Source of the DNA: DASQPR01 sp963797675
GTDB lineage: Bacteria > Actinomycetota > Actinomycetes > Mycobacteriales > Micromonosporaceae
NCBI GenBank assembly: GCA_963797675.1
Contig: CAWCQQ010000002.1
Coordinates: 620,001-684,000, forward strand
Direction of reading: 5' to 3'
DNA: 64,000 nucleotides
Both the position numbers and the translations under genes were made by a program. Position 1 is the first letter of the stretch, and the number at the start of each line of letters is the position of its first letter. Below the pieces are notes generated by a model, which did no database searches, was not told the DNA's origin, and saw only the letters and a program-made list of their open reading frames with translations. Of this stretch, positions 18,989 through 34,245 are shown in pieces.

Positions 18989-19017
18989 TCGACAGCGGTT
19001 AGCCTTTCGGCTACACT
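18989..19017 (+). promoter_or_regulatory. rpoB promoter
   Basis: TCGACA (18989-18994), a 17-base spacer and TACACT (19012-19017) form a good housekeeping-type promoter about 125 bases upstream of the rpoB start. The sequence right after it (CTGCTAGTTTGCGCTGCCTC) is, from memory, a widely conserved actinobacterial rpoB leader start. Confidence 0.7.
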
Positions 19018-19144
19018 GCTAGTTTGCGCTGCCTCCTTTAACCACACCCGTCAGAGCGCCCAAAAACTTGGGTATTTGTGCCGGGTCGGTTGGGCTGCGC
19101 GCGTTACGGCCATTTAGCAACACAGGTCCTCGGAAGGACGCATC

Positions 19145-22100
19145 TTGGCAGCTTCCCGCCCTGCGAAGACCAGTCGCACATCGAGTGCATTCGCTCCCCG
19201 CCGTGTTTCATTCGGCAGGATTAGAGAAAATCTAGAGGTTCCCAACCTCCTTGCTCTCCAGACCGAGTCTTTTGACTGGCTGGTGGGCAATGAGTCGTGG
19301 GCAGCCCGCTCGAGTGACGACCGGCACGCCCGCTCTGGTCTCGCTGAAATCCTCGAAGAAATAAGTCCCATTGAGGACTTTTCCGGCACTATGTCGCTTT
19401 CTTTCTCCGCGCCCCGCTTCGATGAGGTCAAGGCCTCGATTGAGGAGTGCAAGGAGAAGGATCTGACGTACTGCGCGCCGCTGTTCGTGACGGCGGAGTT
19501 CACCAACCACACGACTGGCGAGATCAAGAGCCAGACCGTGTTCATGGGTGACTTCCCGATGATGACGCCGAAGGGCACCTTCATCATCAACGGCACCGAG
19601 CGCGTCGTGGTCAGCCAGCTCGTCCGCTCGCCGGGCGTCTACTTCGCGAAGGAACCGGACAAGACCTCCGACCGCGACCTGTCCAGCGTCAAGGTCATCC
19701 CGAGCCGGGGTGCCTGGCTGGAGTTCGACATCGACAAGCGCGAGACGGTCGGCGTACGCATCGACCGCAAGCGTCGCCAGGCCGTCACCGTCCTGCTGAA
19801 GGCGATCGGATGGTCCGACGAGCGCATCCGCGAGAAGTTCGGCTGGTCCGAGCTCATGATGACGACGCTCGACAAGGATCACATCGCCGGCCAGGACGAG
19901 GCGCTGCTCGATATCTATCGCAAGCTGCGCCCCGGCGAGCCGCCGACGCGTGAGAACGCGCAGAACCTTCTCGACAACCTCTTCTTCAACCCGAAGCGGT
20001 ACGACGTCGCCAAGGTCGGTCGCTACAAGTTCAACAAGAAGCTGGAAGTTGACGTCCCGATCACGACCGGCGTCCTCACCGAGGACGACGTCGTCGCGAC
20101 CGTCGAATACCTGTGCCGGCTGCATGCCGGTGAAGAGGGTTACGAGCCGGACGACATCGACCACTTCGGCAACCGGCGTCTCCGCACCGTCGGCGAGCTG
20201 ATCCAGAACCAGGTTCGGGTCGGTCTCTCCCGCATGGAGCGCGTCGTGCGCGAGCGCATGACGACCCAGGACGTCGAGGCGATCACGCCGCAGACCCTGA
20301 TCAACATCCGCCCGGTGGTGGCTGCGATCAAGGAGTTCTTCGGTACGTCGCAGCTGTCGCAGTTCATGGACCAGACGAACCCGCTTGCGGGTCTGACCCA
20401 CCGTCGCCGCCTGTCGGCGCTCGGCCCGGGTGGTCTGTCCCGTGAGCGCGCCGGCTTCGAGGTCCGTGACGTGCACCCGTCGCACTACGGCCGGATGTGC
20501 CCGATCGAGACGCCGGAAGGCCCGAACATCGGCCTGATCGGTGCCCTCTCGACGTTCGCGCGGGTCAATCCGTTCGGTTTCATCGAGACGCCGTACCGCA
20601 AGGTGACCGACGGCATCGTGACCGAGCAGATCGACTACCTCACCGCGGACGAAGAGGACCGGCACGTCATCGCGCAGGCGAACGAGCCGCTCAAGAGCGA
20701 CGGCGGCTATGTCAACGAGCGCGTCCTGGTTCGCCGTAAGGGCGGCGAGGTCGACTTCGTGACGCCGGACGGCGTGGACTACATGGACGTCTCGCCGCGT
20801 CAGATGACGTCGGTCGCGACCGCCATGATCCCGTTCCTCGAGCACGACGATGCCAACCGTGCCCTCATGGGCGCGAACATGCAGCGTCAGGCAGTTCCGC
20901 TGGTCAAGGCGGAGGCGCCGCTCGTCGGTACGGGCATGGAATACCGTGCCGCGGTCGACGCCGGTGACGTGGTCGTCGCCGAGGTCGGTGGCGTGGTCGA
21001 GGACCTCTGTGCCGACTACGTGACGGTTCAGCAGGACGACGGCCACCGCCGGACCTACCTCTTGCACAAGTTCCGGCGGTCCAACTCCGGTTCCTGCGTC
21101 AACCAGAAGCCGGTTGTCTTCGAAGGCAGCCGCGTCGAGGCCGGCCAGGTCATCGCGGACGGTCCGTGTACGGACGAGGGCGAAATGGCGCTCGGTCGTA
21201 ACCTGCTCGTGGCGTTCATGCCGTGGGAAGGTCACAACTACGAAGACGCGATCATCCTGTCCCAGAAGCTGGTCCAGAACGACGTCCTCACCTCGATCCA
21301 CATCGAGGAGCACGAGGTCGACGCTCGGGACACGAAGCTGGGCCCGGAAGAGATCACCCGCGACATCCCGAACGTCAGCGAGGAAATGCTCGCCGATCTC
21401 GACGAACGCGGCATCATCCGGATCGGCGCCGAGGTTGTCCCCGGCGACATCCTGGTCGGAAAGGTCACGCCGAAGGGCGAGACCGAGCTGACCCCGGAAG
21501 AGCGTCTGCTCCGCGCGATCTTCGGTGAGAAGGCGCGCGAGGTTCGTGACACGTCGCTCAAGGTGCCGCACGGCGAGAACGGCACCGTCATCGGTGTCCG
21601 TACGTTCTCGCGCGAGGACGGCGACGAACTGTCGCCGGGCGTCAATGAGCTGGTCCGCGTGTACGTCGCCCAGAAGCGCAAGATCCAGGACGGTGACAAG
21701 CTCGCCGGCCGGCACGGCAACAAGGGCGTCATCTCCAAGATCCTTCCGGTCGAGGATATGCCGTTCCTTGAGGACGGCACGCCGGTCGACATCGTGCTCA
21801 ACCCGCTCGGTGTGCCGGGCCGGATGAACGTCGGCCAGGTCCTCGAAACCCACCTCGGGTGGGTCGCGAAGACCGGCTGGCAGATCGAGGGCGACGACAC
21901 CGAGTGGAAGCGGGCGTTGAAGGCGATCGACGCGGGCGAGTCCGGACCGGACACGAACGTGGCGACACCGGTCTTCGACGGTGCGCACGAGGACGAGATC
22001 GCCGGTCTGCTCTCCTCGACGCTCAAGACGCGCGATGGTCAGCGTCTGGTCGGTGCCAACGGCAAGGCGCAGCTGTTCGACGGTCGTTCGGGTGAACCTC

Positions 22101-22585
22101 TGCCCGATCCGATCGCGGTCGGCTACATCTACATCCTGAAGCTGAACCACCTGGTCGACGACAAGATCCACGCGCGTTCGACCGGACCGTACTCGATGAT
22201 CACGCAGCAGCCGCTGGGTGGTAAGGCGCAGTTCGGTGGTCAGCGCTTCGGTGAGATGGAGTGCTGGGCGATGCAGGCCTACGGCGCGGCGTACGCGTTG
22301 CAGGAACTGTTGACGATCAAGTCCGATGACGTACTCGGCCGGGTGAAGGTCTATGAGGCCATCGTCAAGGGCGAGAACATCCCGGAGCCGGGTATCCCGG
22401 AGTCGTTCAAGGTGCTTCTCAAGGAGCTGCAGTCGCTGTGCCTGAACGTTGAGGTGCTCTCCAGCGACGGCGTCGCGGTGGAACTGCGCGAGACCGACGA
22501 CGAGGTGTTCCGCGCTGCGGAGGAACTCGGCATCGATCTGTCGCGCCGTCCGAACGAGGGCGTCAGCAGCGTCGACGAAATCTAA
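19145..22585 (+). CDS. rpoB: DNA-directed RNA polymerase subunit beta
   Basis: 1146 residues, intact across 3.4 kb. TTG start preceded by GGAAGGA at good spacing; the protein starts AASRPAKTSRTSSAF as in other actinobacteria. The rifampicin pocket (FGTSQLSQFMDQTNPLAGLT, then HRRRLSALGPGGLSRERAG) shows the usual sensitive residues. It contains RDVHPSHYGRMCPIETPEGP and the C-terminal QPLGGKAQFGGQRFGEMECW clamp region. It has its own promoter and leader, with rpoC 83 bases downstream. Confidence 0.99.
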   Translation: MAASRPAKTSRTSSAFAPRRVSFGRIRENLEVPNLLALQTESFDWLVGNESWAARSSDDRHARSGLAEILEEISPIEDFSGTMSLSFSAPRFDEVKASIEECKEKDLTYCAPLFVTAEFTNHTTGEIKSQTVFMGDFPMMTPKGTFIINGTERVVVSQLVRSPGVYFAKEPDKTSDRDLSSVKVIPSRGAWLEFDIDKRETVGVRIDRKRRQAVTVLLKAIGWSDERIREKFGWSELMMTTLDKDHIAGQDEALLDIYRKLRPGEPPTRENAQNLLDNLFFNPKRYDVAKVGRYKFNKKLEVDVPITTGVLTEDDVVATVEYLCRLHAGEEGYEPDDIDHFGNRRLRTVGELIQNQVRVGLSRMERVVRERMTTQDVEAITPQTLINIRPVVAAIKEFFGTSQLSQFMDQTNPLAGLTHRRRLSALGPGGLSRERAGFEVRDVHPSHYGRMCPIETPEGPNIGLIGALSTFARVNPFGFIETPYRKVTDGIVTEQIDYLTADEEDRHVIAQANEPLKSDGGYVNERVLVRRKGGEVDFVTPDGVDYMDVSPRQMTSVATAMIPFLEHDDANRALMGANMQRQAVPLVKAEAPLVGTGMEYRAAVDAGDVVVAEVGGVVEDLCADYVTVQQDDGHRRTYLLHKFRRSNSGSCVNQKPVVFEGSRVEAGQVIADGPCTDEGEMALGRNLLVAFMPWEGHNYEDAIILSQKLVQNDVLTSIHIEEHEVDARDTKLGPEEITRDIPNVSEEMLADLDERGIIRIGAEVVPGDILVGKVTPKGETELTPEERLLRAIFGEKAREVRDTSLKVPHGENGTVIGVRTFSREDGDELSPGVNELVRVYVAQKRKIQDGDKLAGRHGNKGVISKILPVEDMPFLEDGTPVDIVLNPLGVPGRMNVGQVLETHLGWVAKTGWQIEGDDTEWKRALKAIDAGESGPDTNVATPVFDGAHEDEIAGLLSSTLKTRDGQRLVGANGKAQLFDGRSGEPLPDPIAVGYIYILKLNHLVDDKIHARSTGPYSMITQQPLGGKAQFGGQRFGEMECWAMQAYGAAYALQELLTIKSDDVLGRVKVYEAIVKGENIPEPGIPESFKVLLKELQSLCLNVEVLSSDGVAVELRETDDEVFRAAEELGIDLSRRPNEGVSSVDEI

Positions 22586-22668
22586 TTCGGGGTCCGGGGC
22601 GGGCTGCAAGGTCCGCCCCGACACCCGCTAGTTGTTAATTGTGTTTGACGACACGAGGGATAAACCAA

Positions 22669-26556
<3,888 letters not shown>

Positions 26557-26567
26557 ATAGATCTAGC

Positions 26568-26610
26568 CAGTGGCGGGCGTTGGGGATTCCCCGACGCCCG
26601 CCACTGTTTC
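26568..26610 (+). terminator. rpoBC terminator
   Basis: CAGTGGCGGGCGT (from 26568) pairs with ACGCCCGCCACTG (to 26606), with an inner GGGG/CCCC stem and a 3-base loop, then TTTC. It begins 12 bases after the rpoC stop. Confidence 0.85.
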
Positions 26611-26628
26611 ATGTGTTCTCCTTAAGGC

Positions 26629-26976
26629 ATGACGCAGACGGCGCCGCCGGCGATCCGGCATCCGCTCGATCCGGATCCGGTGCGGTGCACGAAGGCGGGT
26701 GCCGTTCTGGCGCTCGGGATCGCCGCGGTGCTCACGGGCTTCTTCGTAGGCGGACTGATCCCCGCGACGCTCGCGCTGGTACTGGCCCGCAGCGCGCGTG
26801 CCGACATGATCGACGCAAAAGGCTATTTAACCGGGGTACGCATGATCCGGGTCGGTACCCGCCTTGCCTGGGCCGGTATCGTGCTCGCGTTGACCGCATT
26901 GGTGATCGCCTCGGTGATCGGCCTGCTGCATGCTTCGGTCAGCCACGGATCGCACTTCGCACCCGGCACGGACTAG
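26629..26976 (+). CDS. Small membrane protein, DUF4190-like, unknown function
   Basis: 115 residues. A polar Pro-rich N-terminus (MTQTAPPAIRHPLDPDPVR) is followed by two predicted transmembrane helices at about residues 22-50 and 78-103, separated by ARSARADMIDAKGYLTGVRM. The two-helix pattern with a basic loop resembles the DUF4190-type domain of actinobacterial small membrane proteins and also the C-terminus of the next gene. No ligand or activity is evident. Confidence 0.65.
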   Translation: MTQTAPPAIRHPLDPDPVRCTKAGAVLALGIAAVLTGFFVGGLIPATLALVLARSARADMIDAKGYLTGVRMIRVGTRLAWAGIVLALTALVIASVIGLLHASVSHGSHFAPGTD

Positions 26977-27030
26977 GGTCTGCGGTGACGTCCGTCGGCA
27001 GCTCTCATCCAGGCCCAGGAGGCATCGTCG

Positions 27031-28203
27031 GTGACTGAACCGTCTTCGCAGTCGCCATGGTCGGCGCCGGGATCCGGTGCCGAGGCAGGTCCGTCTACCT
27101 ACGCCGGCACGTCCGGTCCGCCGGAGCCCGCCCCGTCGACGTCTGAGCCTTCGTCGTCCAGGCCTTCGTCGCCGGAGCCTTCATCGCCCGGGCCTTCGTC
27201 GTCCGAGACCCTCTTGTCCGAAGCCTCGCAGTCCGGATCGCAGCCGCTTCGGTCGCCGGTGCCTGGAGACGCGCCGGCGGGCTATGGACCGCCCGCGACT
27301 TACGGATCCCCGGGCGGTTACGGACCGCCTCCGGGCTACCAGCCGCCTCCCGCGTACGGATCGGCTCCCGGCTACGGATCGCCTGCTGGCTACGGCACGC
27401 CAGCGAGCTATGGCTCACCGGGATATGCGCCCGCACCGGCCAATCAGCCACCGCCCGGATACTCGCCGGGAGGCTATTCACCTCAGGGCTACCCAGCCGC
27501 GGGCTATGCGTCCACGCCGCCCGCCTCTGCGCCGCCTACGGCCGGATATCCGCCGCCGGGGTTCGTGCCGCCCGGGTATGCGCAGCCCCCGGCCGGATAT
27601 GCGCCGCCCGGCTACGGGCCGCCACCGGGATACGGGTCGCCGGCCGCGCCGCCTCAGCAGGGATATCCGCAGCCCGGGTATCCCCAACCGGCCTACCCGC
27701 AGCCCGGATATCCGCAGTCCGGCTACCCGCAGCCCGGTTACCAGCAGCCCGGCTATCCGCAGCATGGCTACCCGCCGCCCGGATACGGGCAGCAGTCGTC
27801 GACGCTGGCAACGCTGGCCCCGGAGCGAATCGATGCGGTGCCCGGAACGGACTTCGGCGTCGCGTACGCCGCCGTCGCGCCGGTCGCATCCGGGCAGGCC
27901 GTCGGTTCGATGATCGCCGGGATCGGCTCGATCCTGGTCGCGCTCGTCGAGCTGAGCTTCGGCCTGGGCGGAGCGGCCGACGGCTGGGGCCCACTGATCG
28001 CCGGCGCGTTCGCCATCCTCGCCGTTGTGCTCGGCGGTGCGGCGATCGTCAGTGGCTGTATCGCGTCCAAGGCCGTCCGGCGCTCGGCCGGCCTGCTGCA
28101 CGGCGCCGGCATTGCGAAGGCCGGCATCATCCTCGGGATCATCGGTGTGAGCATCACGGTGCTGAGTTTCGCCGGCTCGCTGCTCGCGACGTACGCTGGT
28201 TAA
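27031..28203 (+). CDS. Pro/Gly/Tyr-rich membrane protein with a C-terminal DUF4190-like domain
   Basis: 390 residues. GTG start 11 bases after an AGGAGG. Residues about 1-80 are Ser/Pro/Glu-rich. Residues about 85-255 are low-complexity repeats of the PGYGxP and QPGYPQPGY type. The last 110 residues hold two or three transmembrane helices (GSMIAGIGSILVALVELSFG, then GAFAILAVVLGGAAIVSG and AGIILGIIGVSITVLSFAG). Pro/Tyr repeats of this kind are common cytoplasmic extensions in actinobacterial envelope proteins. It may be co-transcribed with the preceding gene. Confidence 0.7.
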   Translation: MTEPSSQSPWSAPGSGAEAGPSTYAGTSGPPEPAPSTSEPSSSRPSSPEPSSPGPSSSETLLSEASQSGSQPLRSPVPGDAPAGYGPPATYGSPGGYGPPPGYQPPPAYGSAPGYGSPAGYGTPASYGSPGYAPAPANQPPPGYSPGGYSPQGYPAAGYASTPPASAPPTAGYPPPGFVPPGYAQPPAGYAPPGYGPPPGYGSPAAPPQQGYPQPGYPQPAYPQPGYPQSGYPQPGYQQPGYPQHGYPPPGYGQQSSTLATLAPERIDAVPGTDFGVAYAAVAPVASGQAVGSMIAGIGSILVALVELSFGLGGAADGWGPLIAGAFAILAVVLGGAAIVSGCIASKAVRRSAGLLHGAGIAKAGIILGIIGVSITVLSFAGSLLATYAG

Positions 28204-28370
28204 AAGCGCCTTCACCACGGGTTACGTCACATCCTCAGGCTGCGGTCCGGCATGCGCCGTCGACCGGGTAGAATGTTTGGTGAGGATCTCGCGTGGGTGC
28301 GTCTGCTTGGGCTTGAAGTGTTCAAGTGGGGTGAGGTCAAACACGGCGGGTGGGTTTGTAACCAGTCGTT

Positions 28371-28399
28371 TTGACCTGCACGCCTGCTGTGGGTATTCT
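28371..28399 (+). promoter_or_regulatory. rpsL operon promoter
   Basis: TTGACC (28371-28376), a 17-base spacer and TATTCT (28394-28399), followed by AT-rich TTTTAATTC. A near-consensus housekeeping promoter about 235 bases upstream of rpsL. Confidence 0.75.
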
Positions 28400-28512
28400 T
28401 TTAATTCGTGCCCGGGCATGCCCGGGCCCATCGTGCGCGCGCGAATCTGCGAAGATCTTCGGCGGCGATGACCTCAGCCAGCTTGCAACATCGCAAGCGG
28501 CGCGTGGACGGG

Positions 28513-28540
28513 GCGACACGCCCGACCGCGGGGGTCGGAC
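28513..28540 (+). promoter_or_regulatory. Ribosomal-protein leader element, copy 1 (rpsL)
   Basis: 28 bases starting GCGACACGCCCGACC that fold as CCGACC/GGTCGG with a GCGGG loop. They are identical base for base to 33136-33163 upstream of rpsJ, and close to 47020-47046 upstream of infA. This copy lies in the predicted transcript, 93 bases before the rpsL start. Confidence 0.75.
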
Positions 28541-28633
28541 AAACGCCTCACGCGAGTGTGGCGAGAGCAGACCAAAAAGACATAAACGGGCCAGCCGTTG
28601 ACCGGCCCGGGATCGACAGGGAGACAAAGCCCG

Positions 28634-29008
28634 GTGCCCACAATCCAACAGCTGGTCCGCAAAGGCCGTAAGGCCAAGACCAGTAAGACCAAGACGCCCG
28701 CGCTCAAGGGAAGCCCGCAGCGCCGCGGCGTCTGTACGCGTGTTTACACGACCACTCCGAAGAAGCCGAACTCGGCTCTTCGGAAGGTTGCACGTGTGAA
28801 GCTGACCAGTCAGGTCGAGGTCACCGCCTACATTCCGGGCGTTGGACACAACCTGCAGGAGCACTCGATCGTCCTGGTTCGTGGCGGCCGTGTGAAGGAC
28901 CTGCCCGGTGTCCGCTACAAGATTATTCGCGGCTCGCTGGATACGCAGGGCGTCCGCAACCGTAAGCAGGCGCGTAGCCGTTACGGTGCGAAGAAGGAGA
29001 AGAGCTGA
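28634..29008 (+). CDS. rpsL: 30S ribosomal protein S12
   Basis: 124 residues. GTG start giving PTIQQLVRKGRKAKTSKTKT. A decoding-centre protein. The loop TTTPKKPNSALRK carries Lys43, the residue changed in many streptomycin-resistant mutants, here in the sensitive form. First gene of rpsL-rpsG-fusA-tuf, one base apart from rpsG. Confidence 0.98.
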   Translation: MPTIQQLVRKGRKAKTSKTKTPALKGSPQRRGVCTRVYTTTPKKPNSALRKVARVKLTSQVEVTAYIPGVGHNLQEHSIVLVRGGRVKDLPGVRYKIIRGSLDTQGVRNRKQARSRYGAKKEKS

Positions 29009-29009
29009 C

Positions 29010-29480
29010 ATGCCTCGTAAGGGCCCCGCGCAGAAGCGGCCGCTGGTTGCTGACCCGGTGTACAACTCGCCGCTGGTCACCCAGCTGATCAACAAGATCC
29101 TCACCGAGGGCAAGCGTTCGCTGGCCGAGCGCATCGTCTACGGCGCACTCGAAGGTTGCCGCGAGAAGTCCGGCACCGATCCCGTGGTGACGCTGAAGCG
29201 TGCGATGGACAACGTCAAGCCGACCCTCGAGGTTCGCAGCCGCCGCGTTGGTGGCGCGACCTATCAGGTGCCGGTCGAGGTGCGCACGCCGCGCCAGACC
29301 ACGCTGGGTCTGCGCTGGCTCGTGACGTACTCGAAGGCGCGTCGTGAGAAGACGATGATCGAGCGTCTTCAGAACGAACTGCTCGACGCGAGCAACGGCC
29401 TTGGTGCCGCGGTGAAGCGTCGCGAAGACACGCACAAGATGGCCGAAGCTAACAAGGCCTTCGCTCACTACCGTTGGTAG
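29010..29480 (+). CDS. rpsG: 30S ribosomal protein S7
   Basis: 156 residues. Primary 16S binding protein nucleating the small-subunit head. It starts MPRKGPAQKRPLVADPVY and contains RSRRVGGATYQVPVEV, ending KAFAHYRW. The start lies one base after the rpsL stop, with AAGGAGAAG as ribosome-binding site. Confidence 0.98.
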   Translation: MPRKGPAQKRPLVADPVYNSPLVTQLINKILTEGKRSLAERIVYGALEGCREKSGTDPVVTLKRAMDNVKPTLEVRSRRVGGATYQVPVEVRTPRQTTLGLRWLVTYSKARREKTMIERLQNELLDASNGLGAAVKRREDTHKMAEANKAFAHYRW

Positions 29481-29518
29481 TAGGGCACGTTTTAAGACGA
29501 AGCAAGGAAGGGATAACC

Positions 29519-31615
<2,097 letters not shown>

Positions 31616-31617
31616 TT

Positions 31618-31660
31618 TCGGGGCGGTCGGTTAGTCGTTTAGCCGGCCGCCCACCAATAG
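31618..31660 (+). terminator. Hairpin between fusA and tuf
   Basis: GGGCGGTCGG and CCGGCCGCCC form a stem around TTAGTCGTTTAG right after the fusA stop. No T-run follows, so it may attenuate or process rather than end the transcript. Confidence 0.45.
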
Positions 31661-31709
31661 TTCCAAGTCATGAGACATAGAAAGAACCACGCTTCCACAG
31701 GAGGAAACA

Positions 31710-32903
31710 GTGGCGAAGGCGAAGTTCGAGCGGAACAAGCCGCACGTCAACATCGGCACCATTGGTCACATCGACCACGGTAAGACGACGCTGACCGCGG
31801 CCATTACCAAGGTTCTGCATGACAAGATGCCGGCCATCAACCCGTACACGCCGTTCGACGAGATCGACAAGGCGCCGGAGGAGAAGGCTCGTGGTATCAC
31901 GATCTCCATCGCGCACGTCGAGTACCAGACCGAGTCGCGTCACTACGCGCACGTCGACTGCCCGGGTCACGCCGACTACATCAAGAACATGATCACCGGT
32001 GCGGCCCAGATGGACGGCGCGATCCTCGTGGTCGCGGCGACCGACGGTCCGATGCCGCAGACGCGTGAGCACGTGCTGCTCGCCAAGCAGGTCGGTGTCC
32101 CGTACATCGTCGTGGCGTTGAACAAGAGCGACATGGTTGACGATGAGGAGCTCCTGGAGCTCGTCGAGCTCGAGGTTCGTGAACTTCTCTCGAAGCAGGA
32201 CTACCCGGGCGACGACCTGCCGGTCATCCGCGTTTCGGCGCTGAAGGCCCTCGAAGGCGACGCCAAGTGGTCGGAAGCACTCATGGAGCTCATGAAGGCG
32301 GTCGACGAGAACATCCCGCAGCCCGAGCGCGAGATCGACAAGCCGTTCCTCATGCCCATCGAGGACGTCTTCACGATCACCGGTCGTGGCACGGTCGTCA
32401 CCGGTCGTTGCGAGCGTGGCGTTCTTCTCCCGAACGAGGATGTCGAGATCGTCGGCATCAAGGAGAAGGCGATCAAGACGAAGGTCACCGCGATCGAAAT
32501 GTTCCGCAAGACGCTCGAGGACGCGCGCGCCGGCGAGAATGTCGGCCTGCTCCTTCGTGGCGTCAAGCGCGAAGAGGTCGAGCGCGGCATGGTCGTCGTG
32601 AAGCCGGGCTCGAACACCCCGCACACGGAGTTCGAGGCGCAGGTCTACATCCTCTCCAAGGAGGAGGGTGGACGGCACACCCCGTTCTTCCAGAACTACC
32701 GGCCGCAGTTCTACTTCCGCACCACCGATGTCACCGGTGTCGTCACGCTGCCCGAGGGCACCGAGATGGTCATGCCCGGCGACAACACCGCCATGGACGT
32801 GAAGCTGATCCAGCCGATCGCCATGGAGGAGGGCCTCAAGTTCGCCATCCGTGAGGGTGGCCGGACCGTCGGCGCCGGCCGGGTCGTCAAGATCCAGAAG
32901 TGA
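31710..32903 (+). CDS. tuf: Elongation factor Tu
   Basis: 397 residues. Delivers aminoacyl-tRNA as the GTP form. G1 GHIDHGKT at residues 19-26, switch RGITIS, G3 DCPGHADYIKNMITGAAQMD, G4 NKSD. The C-terminal domain ends GRTVGAGRVVKIQK. AGGAGGAAACA is the ribosome-binding site. The only tuf copy in the window, in the standard position. Confidence 0.99.
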   Translation: MAKAKFERNKPHVNIGTIGHIDHGKTTLTAAITKVLHDKMPAINPYTPFDEIDKAPEEKARGITISIAHVEYQTESRHYAHVDCPGHADYIKNMITGAAQMDGAILVVAATDGPMPQTREHVLLAKQVGVPYIVVALNKSDMVDDEELLELVELEVRELLSKQDYPGDDLPVIRVSALKALEGDAKWSEALMELMKAVDENIPQPEREIDKPFLMPIEDVFTITGRGTVVTGRCERGVLLPNEDVEIVGIKEKAIKTKVTAIEMFRKTLEDARAGENVGLLLRGVKREEVERGMVVVKPGSNTPHTEFEAQVYILSKEEGGRHTPFFQNYRPQFYFRTTDVTGVVTLPEGTEMVMPGDNTAMDVKLIQPIAMEEGLKFAIREGGRTVGAGRVVKIQK

Positions 32904-33262
32904 ATTAGCTAACCCTGATTTCCTAAGTCGTAGGTATATACGGCATAATGGATTCAGTTGCGTTCCGCGCAGCGTAGGGCTGTGTAAAGCAGCTCTACGC
33001 TCGCACGGCGCCTTTCCGTGTGTCCGGCGATTTCCTCGTCGCCGCGGTCGGCGCCTCCCAGCTCCAGCGTTCGGTGAGTCCCTCGTGTGGTCCCCGGTCT
33101 GCGTTCGATAGCAGCGGAGGTTCCTGAAACGAAACGCGACACGCCCGACCGCGGGGGTCGGACATAGGGCCAGAGTACGGGCGTAACCGCCCGGACCCTG
33201 GGGACATGCGAGGGCCAGAGCTCTTGCAGGTAGCGGTATCGAGAGAAGGAACAGAAGCCATC
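32904..33262 (+). other. Intergenic leader of the S10 operon
   Basis: 359 bases without a gene. Just after tuf it is AT-rich (TAGGTATATACGGCATAATGG, about 32930-32950), which could hold the S10 promoter, although no convincing -35 box is seen. The element at 33136-33163 follows. Its position suggests an untranslated leader of about 300 bases. Confidence 0.55.
33136..33163 (+). promoter_or_regulatory. Ribosomal-protein leader element, copy 2 (rpsJ)
   Basis: Exact 28-base copy of the element at 28513-28540, with the same GACC-loop-GGTC hairpin, lying 99 bases before the rpsJ start. The spacing to the gene is almost the same as for rpsL (93 bases). Confidence 0.75.
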
Positions 33263-33571
33263 ATGGCGGGACAGAAGATCCGCATCCGGCTCAAGGCCTA
33301 TGACCACGAGGTCGTTGACTCGTCGGCGCGAAAGATCGTCGAGACGGTCACACGCACCGGTGCTCAGGTCGCGGGTCCGGTGCCGCTGCCGACAGAGATC
33401 AACCGCTTCTGCGTCATCCGCTCGCCGCACAAGTACAAGGACTCGCGCGAGCACTTTGAGATGCGTACGCACAAGCGCCTGATCGACATCATCGACCCGA
33501 CGCCGAAGACGGTGGACTCGCTTATGCGACTCGACCTGCCTGCCGGCGTCGACATCGAGATCAAGCTGTAG
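33263..33571 (+). CDS. rpsJ: 30S ribosomal protein S10
   Basis: 102 residues. ATG 33263 gives [19 protein letters not shown], the family start. A head protein of 30S that also partners NusB in antitermination. It contains [21 protein letters not shown] and ends IEIKL. First gene of the long S10-spc run; rplC begins 11 bases after its stop. Confidence 0.98.
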
Positions 33572-33582
33572 GGACCGGACTA

Positions 33583-34245
33583 ATGGACAGGCAAGTCAAG
33601 GGCATCCTGGGCGCGAAGCTTGGCATGACCCAGGTCTGGGACAACAACAAGGTTGTCCCCGTGACCGTGGTGCAGGCCGGGCCGTGTGTCGTCAGCCAGG
33701 TCCGCACCGCGGACAAGGACGGCTACTCCGCCGTTCAGCTGGCATTCGGCGCCGTCGACCCCCGCAAGGTCAATAAGCCGGTCGCCGGCCACTACGCGAA
33801 GTCGGGTGCGTCGCCGCGGCGGCACATCGTCGAACTGCGGACGACCGACGCCAGCGCGTACACGCTCGGTCAGGAGGTGACCGTCGAGTCGTTCGCCGAA
33901 GGGCAGCGCATCGATGTCACCGGAAAGACCAAGGGCAAGGGGTACGCCGGCGTCATGAAGCGTCACGGCTTCCACGGCTTGGGCGCCGGCCACGGCGTAC
34001 AGCGCAAGCACCGTCACCCGGGTTCCATCGGCGCCTGCGCGACTCCTGGTCGCGTCTTCAAGGGCGTTCGCATGGCCGGTCGGATGGGTTCGCAGCGCTT
34101 CACCGTGCAGAACCTGACGATCCAGGCGATCGACGCCGAGGCGAACATCATCCTCGTGCGCGGCGCGATTCCCGGCCCGGCCGGCGCGCTCGTGCTCGTG
34201 CGTGAGGCCGCCAAGACGACGCTGAAGAAGGGCGGTGTGAAGTGA
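33583..34245 (+). CDS. rplC: 50S ribosomal protein L3
   Basis: 220 residues. Begins KGILGAKLGMTQVWDNNKVV and contains the peptidyl-transferase-proximal loop (GKTKGKGYAGVMKRHGFHG, HRHPGSIGACATPGRV). It overlaps rplD by 4 bases (GTGA). Confidence 0.98.
   Translation: MDRQVKGILGAKLGMTQVWDNNKVVPVTVVQAGPCVVSQVRTADKDGYSAVQLAFGAVDPRKVNKPVAGHYAKSGASPRRHIVELRTTDASAYTLGQEVTVESFAEGQRIDVTGKTKGKGYAGVMKRHGFHGLGAGHGVQRKHRHPGSIGACATPGRVFKGVRMAGRMGSQRFTVQNLTIQAIDAEANIILVRGAIPGPAGALVLVREAAKTTLKKGGVK

Larger units (their letters stand above)
18024..19144. other. 1.1-kb gene-free gap between rplL and rpoB, with repeats and the rpoB promoter
   Basis: No frame here gives a recognisable protein. Contents in order: the rplL hairpin, the 22-bp inverted repeat, a pair of related segments containing CAAGCGGCGGGCA (about 18240 and 18300), the GATCTTGGAC cluster (18339-18432), an AT-richer zone (about 18500-18700), and the rpoB promoter and leader from 18989. 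The 3-prime 130 bases are probably a transcribed leader. Confidence 0.7.
28204..28633 (+). other. rpsL upstream region: promoter and leader
   Basis: 430 bases with no gene I can support. It contains a weak TAGAAT box (about 28270), the strong promoter at 28371-28399, and the element at 28513-28540 shared with rpsJ and infA. The transcribed leader would be about 230 bases. Confidence 0.65.

Noticed and set aside
20339..20460. Rifampicin-resistance changes in rpoB
   Set aside because: The pocket residues (QLSQFMDQ, HRRRLSALG) are the common sensitive ones.
28750..28800. Streptomycin-resistance change in rpsL
   Set aside because: Lys43 in TPKKPNS is the usual sensitive residue.
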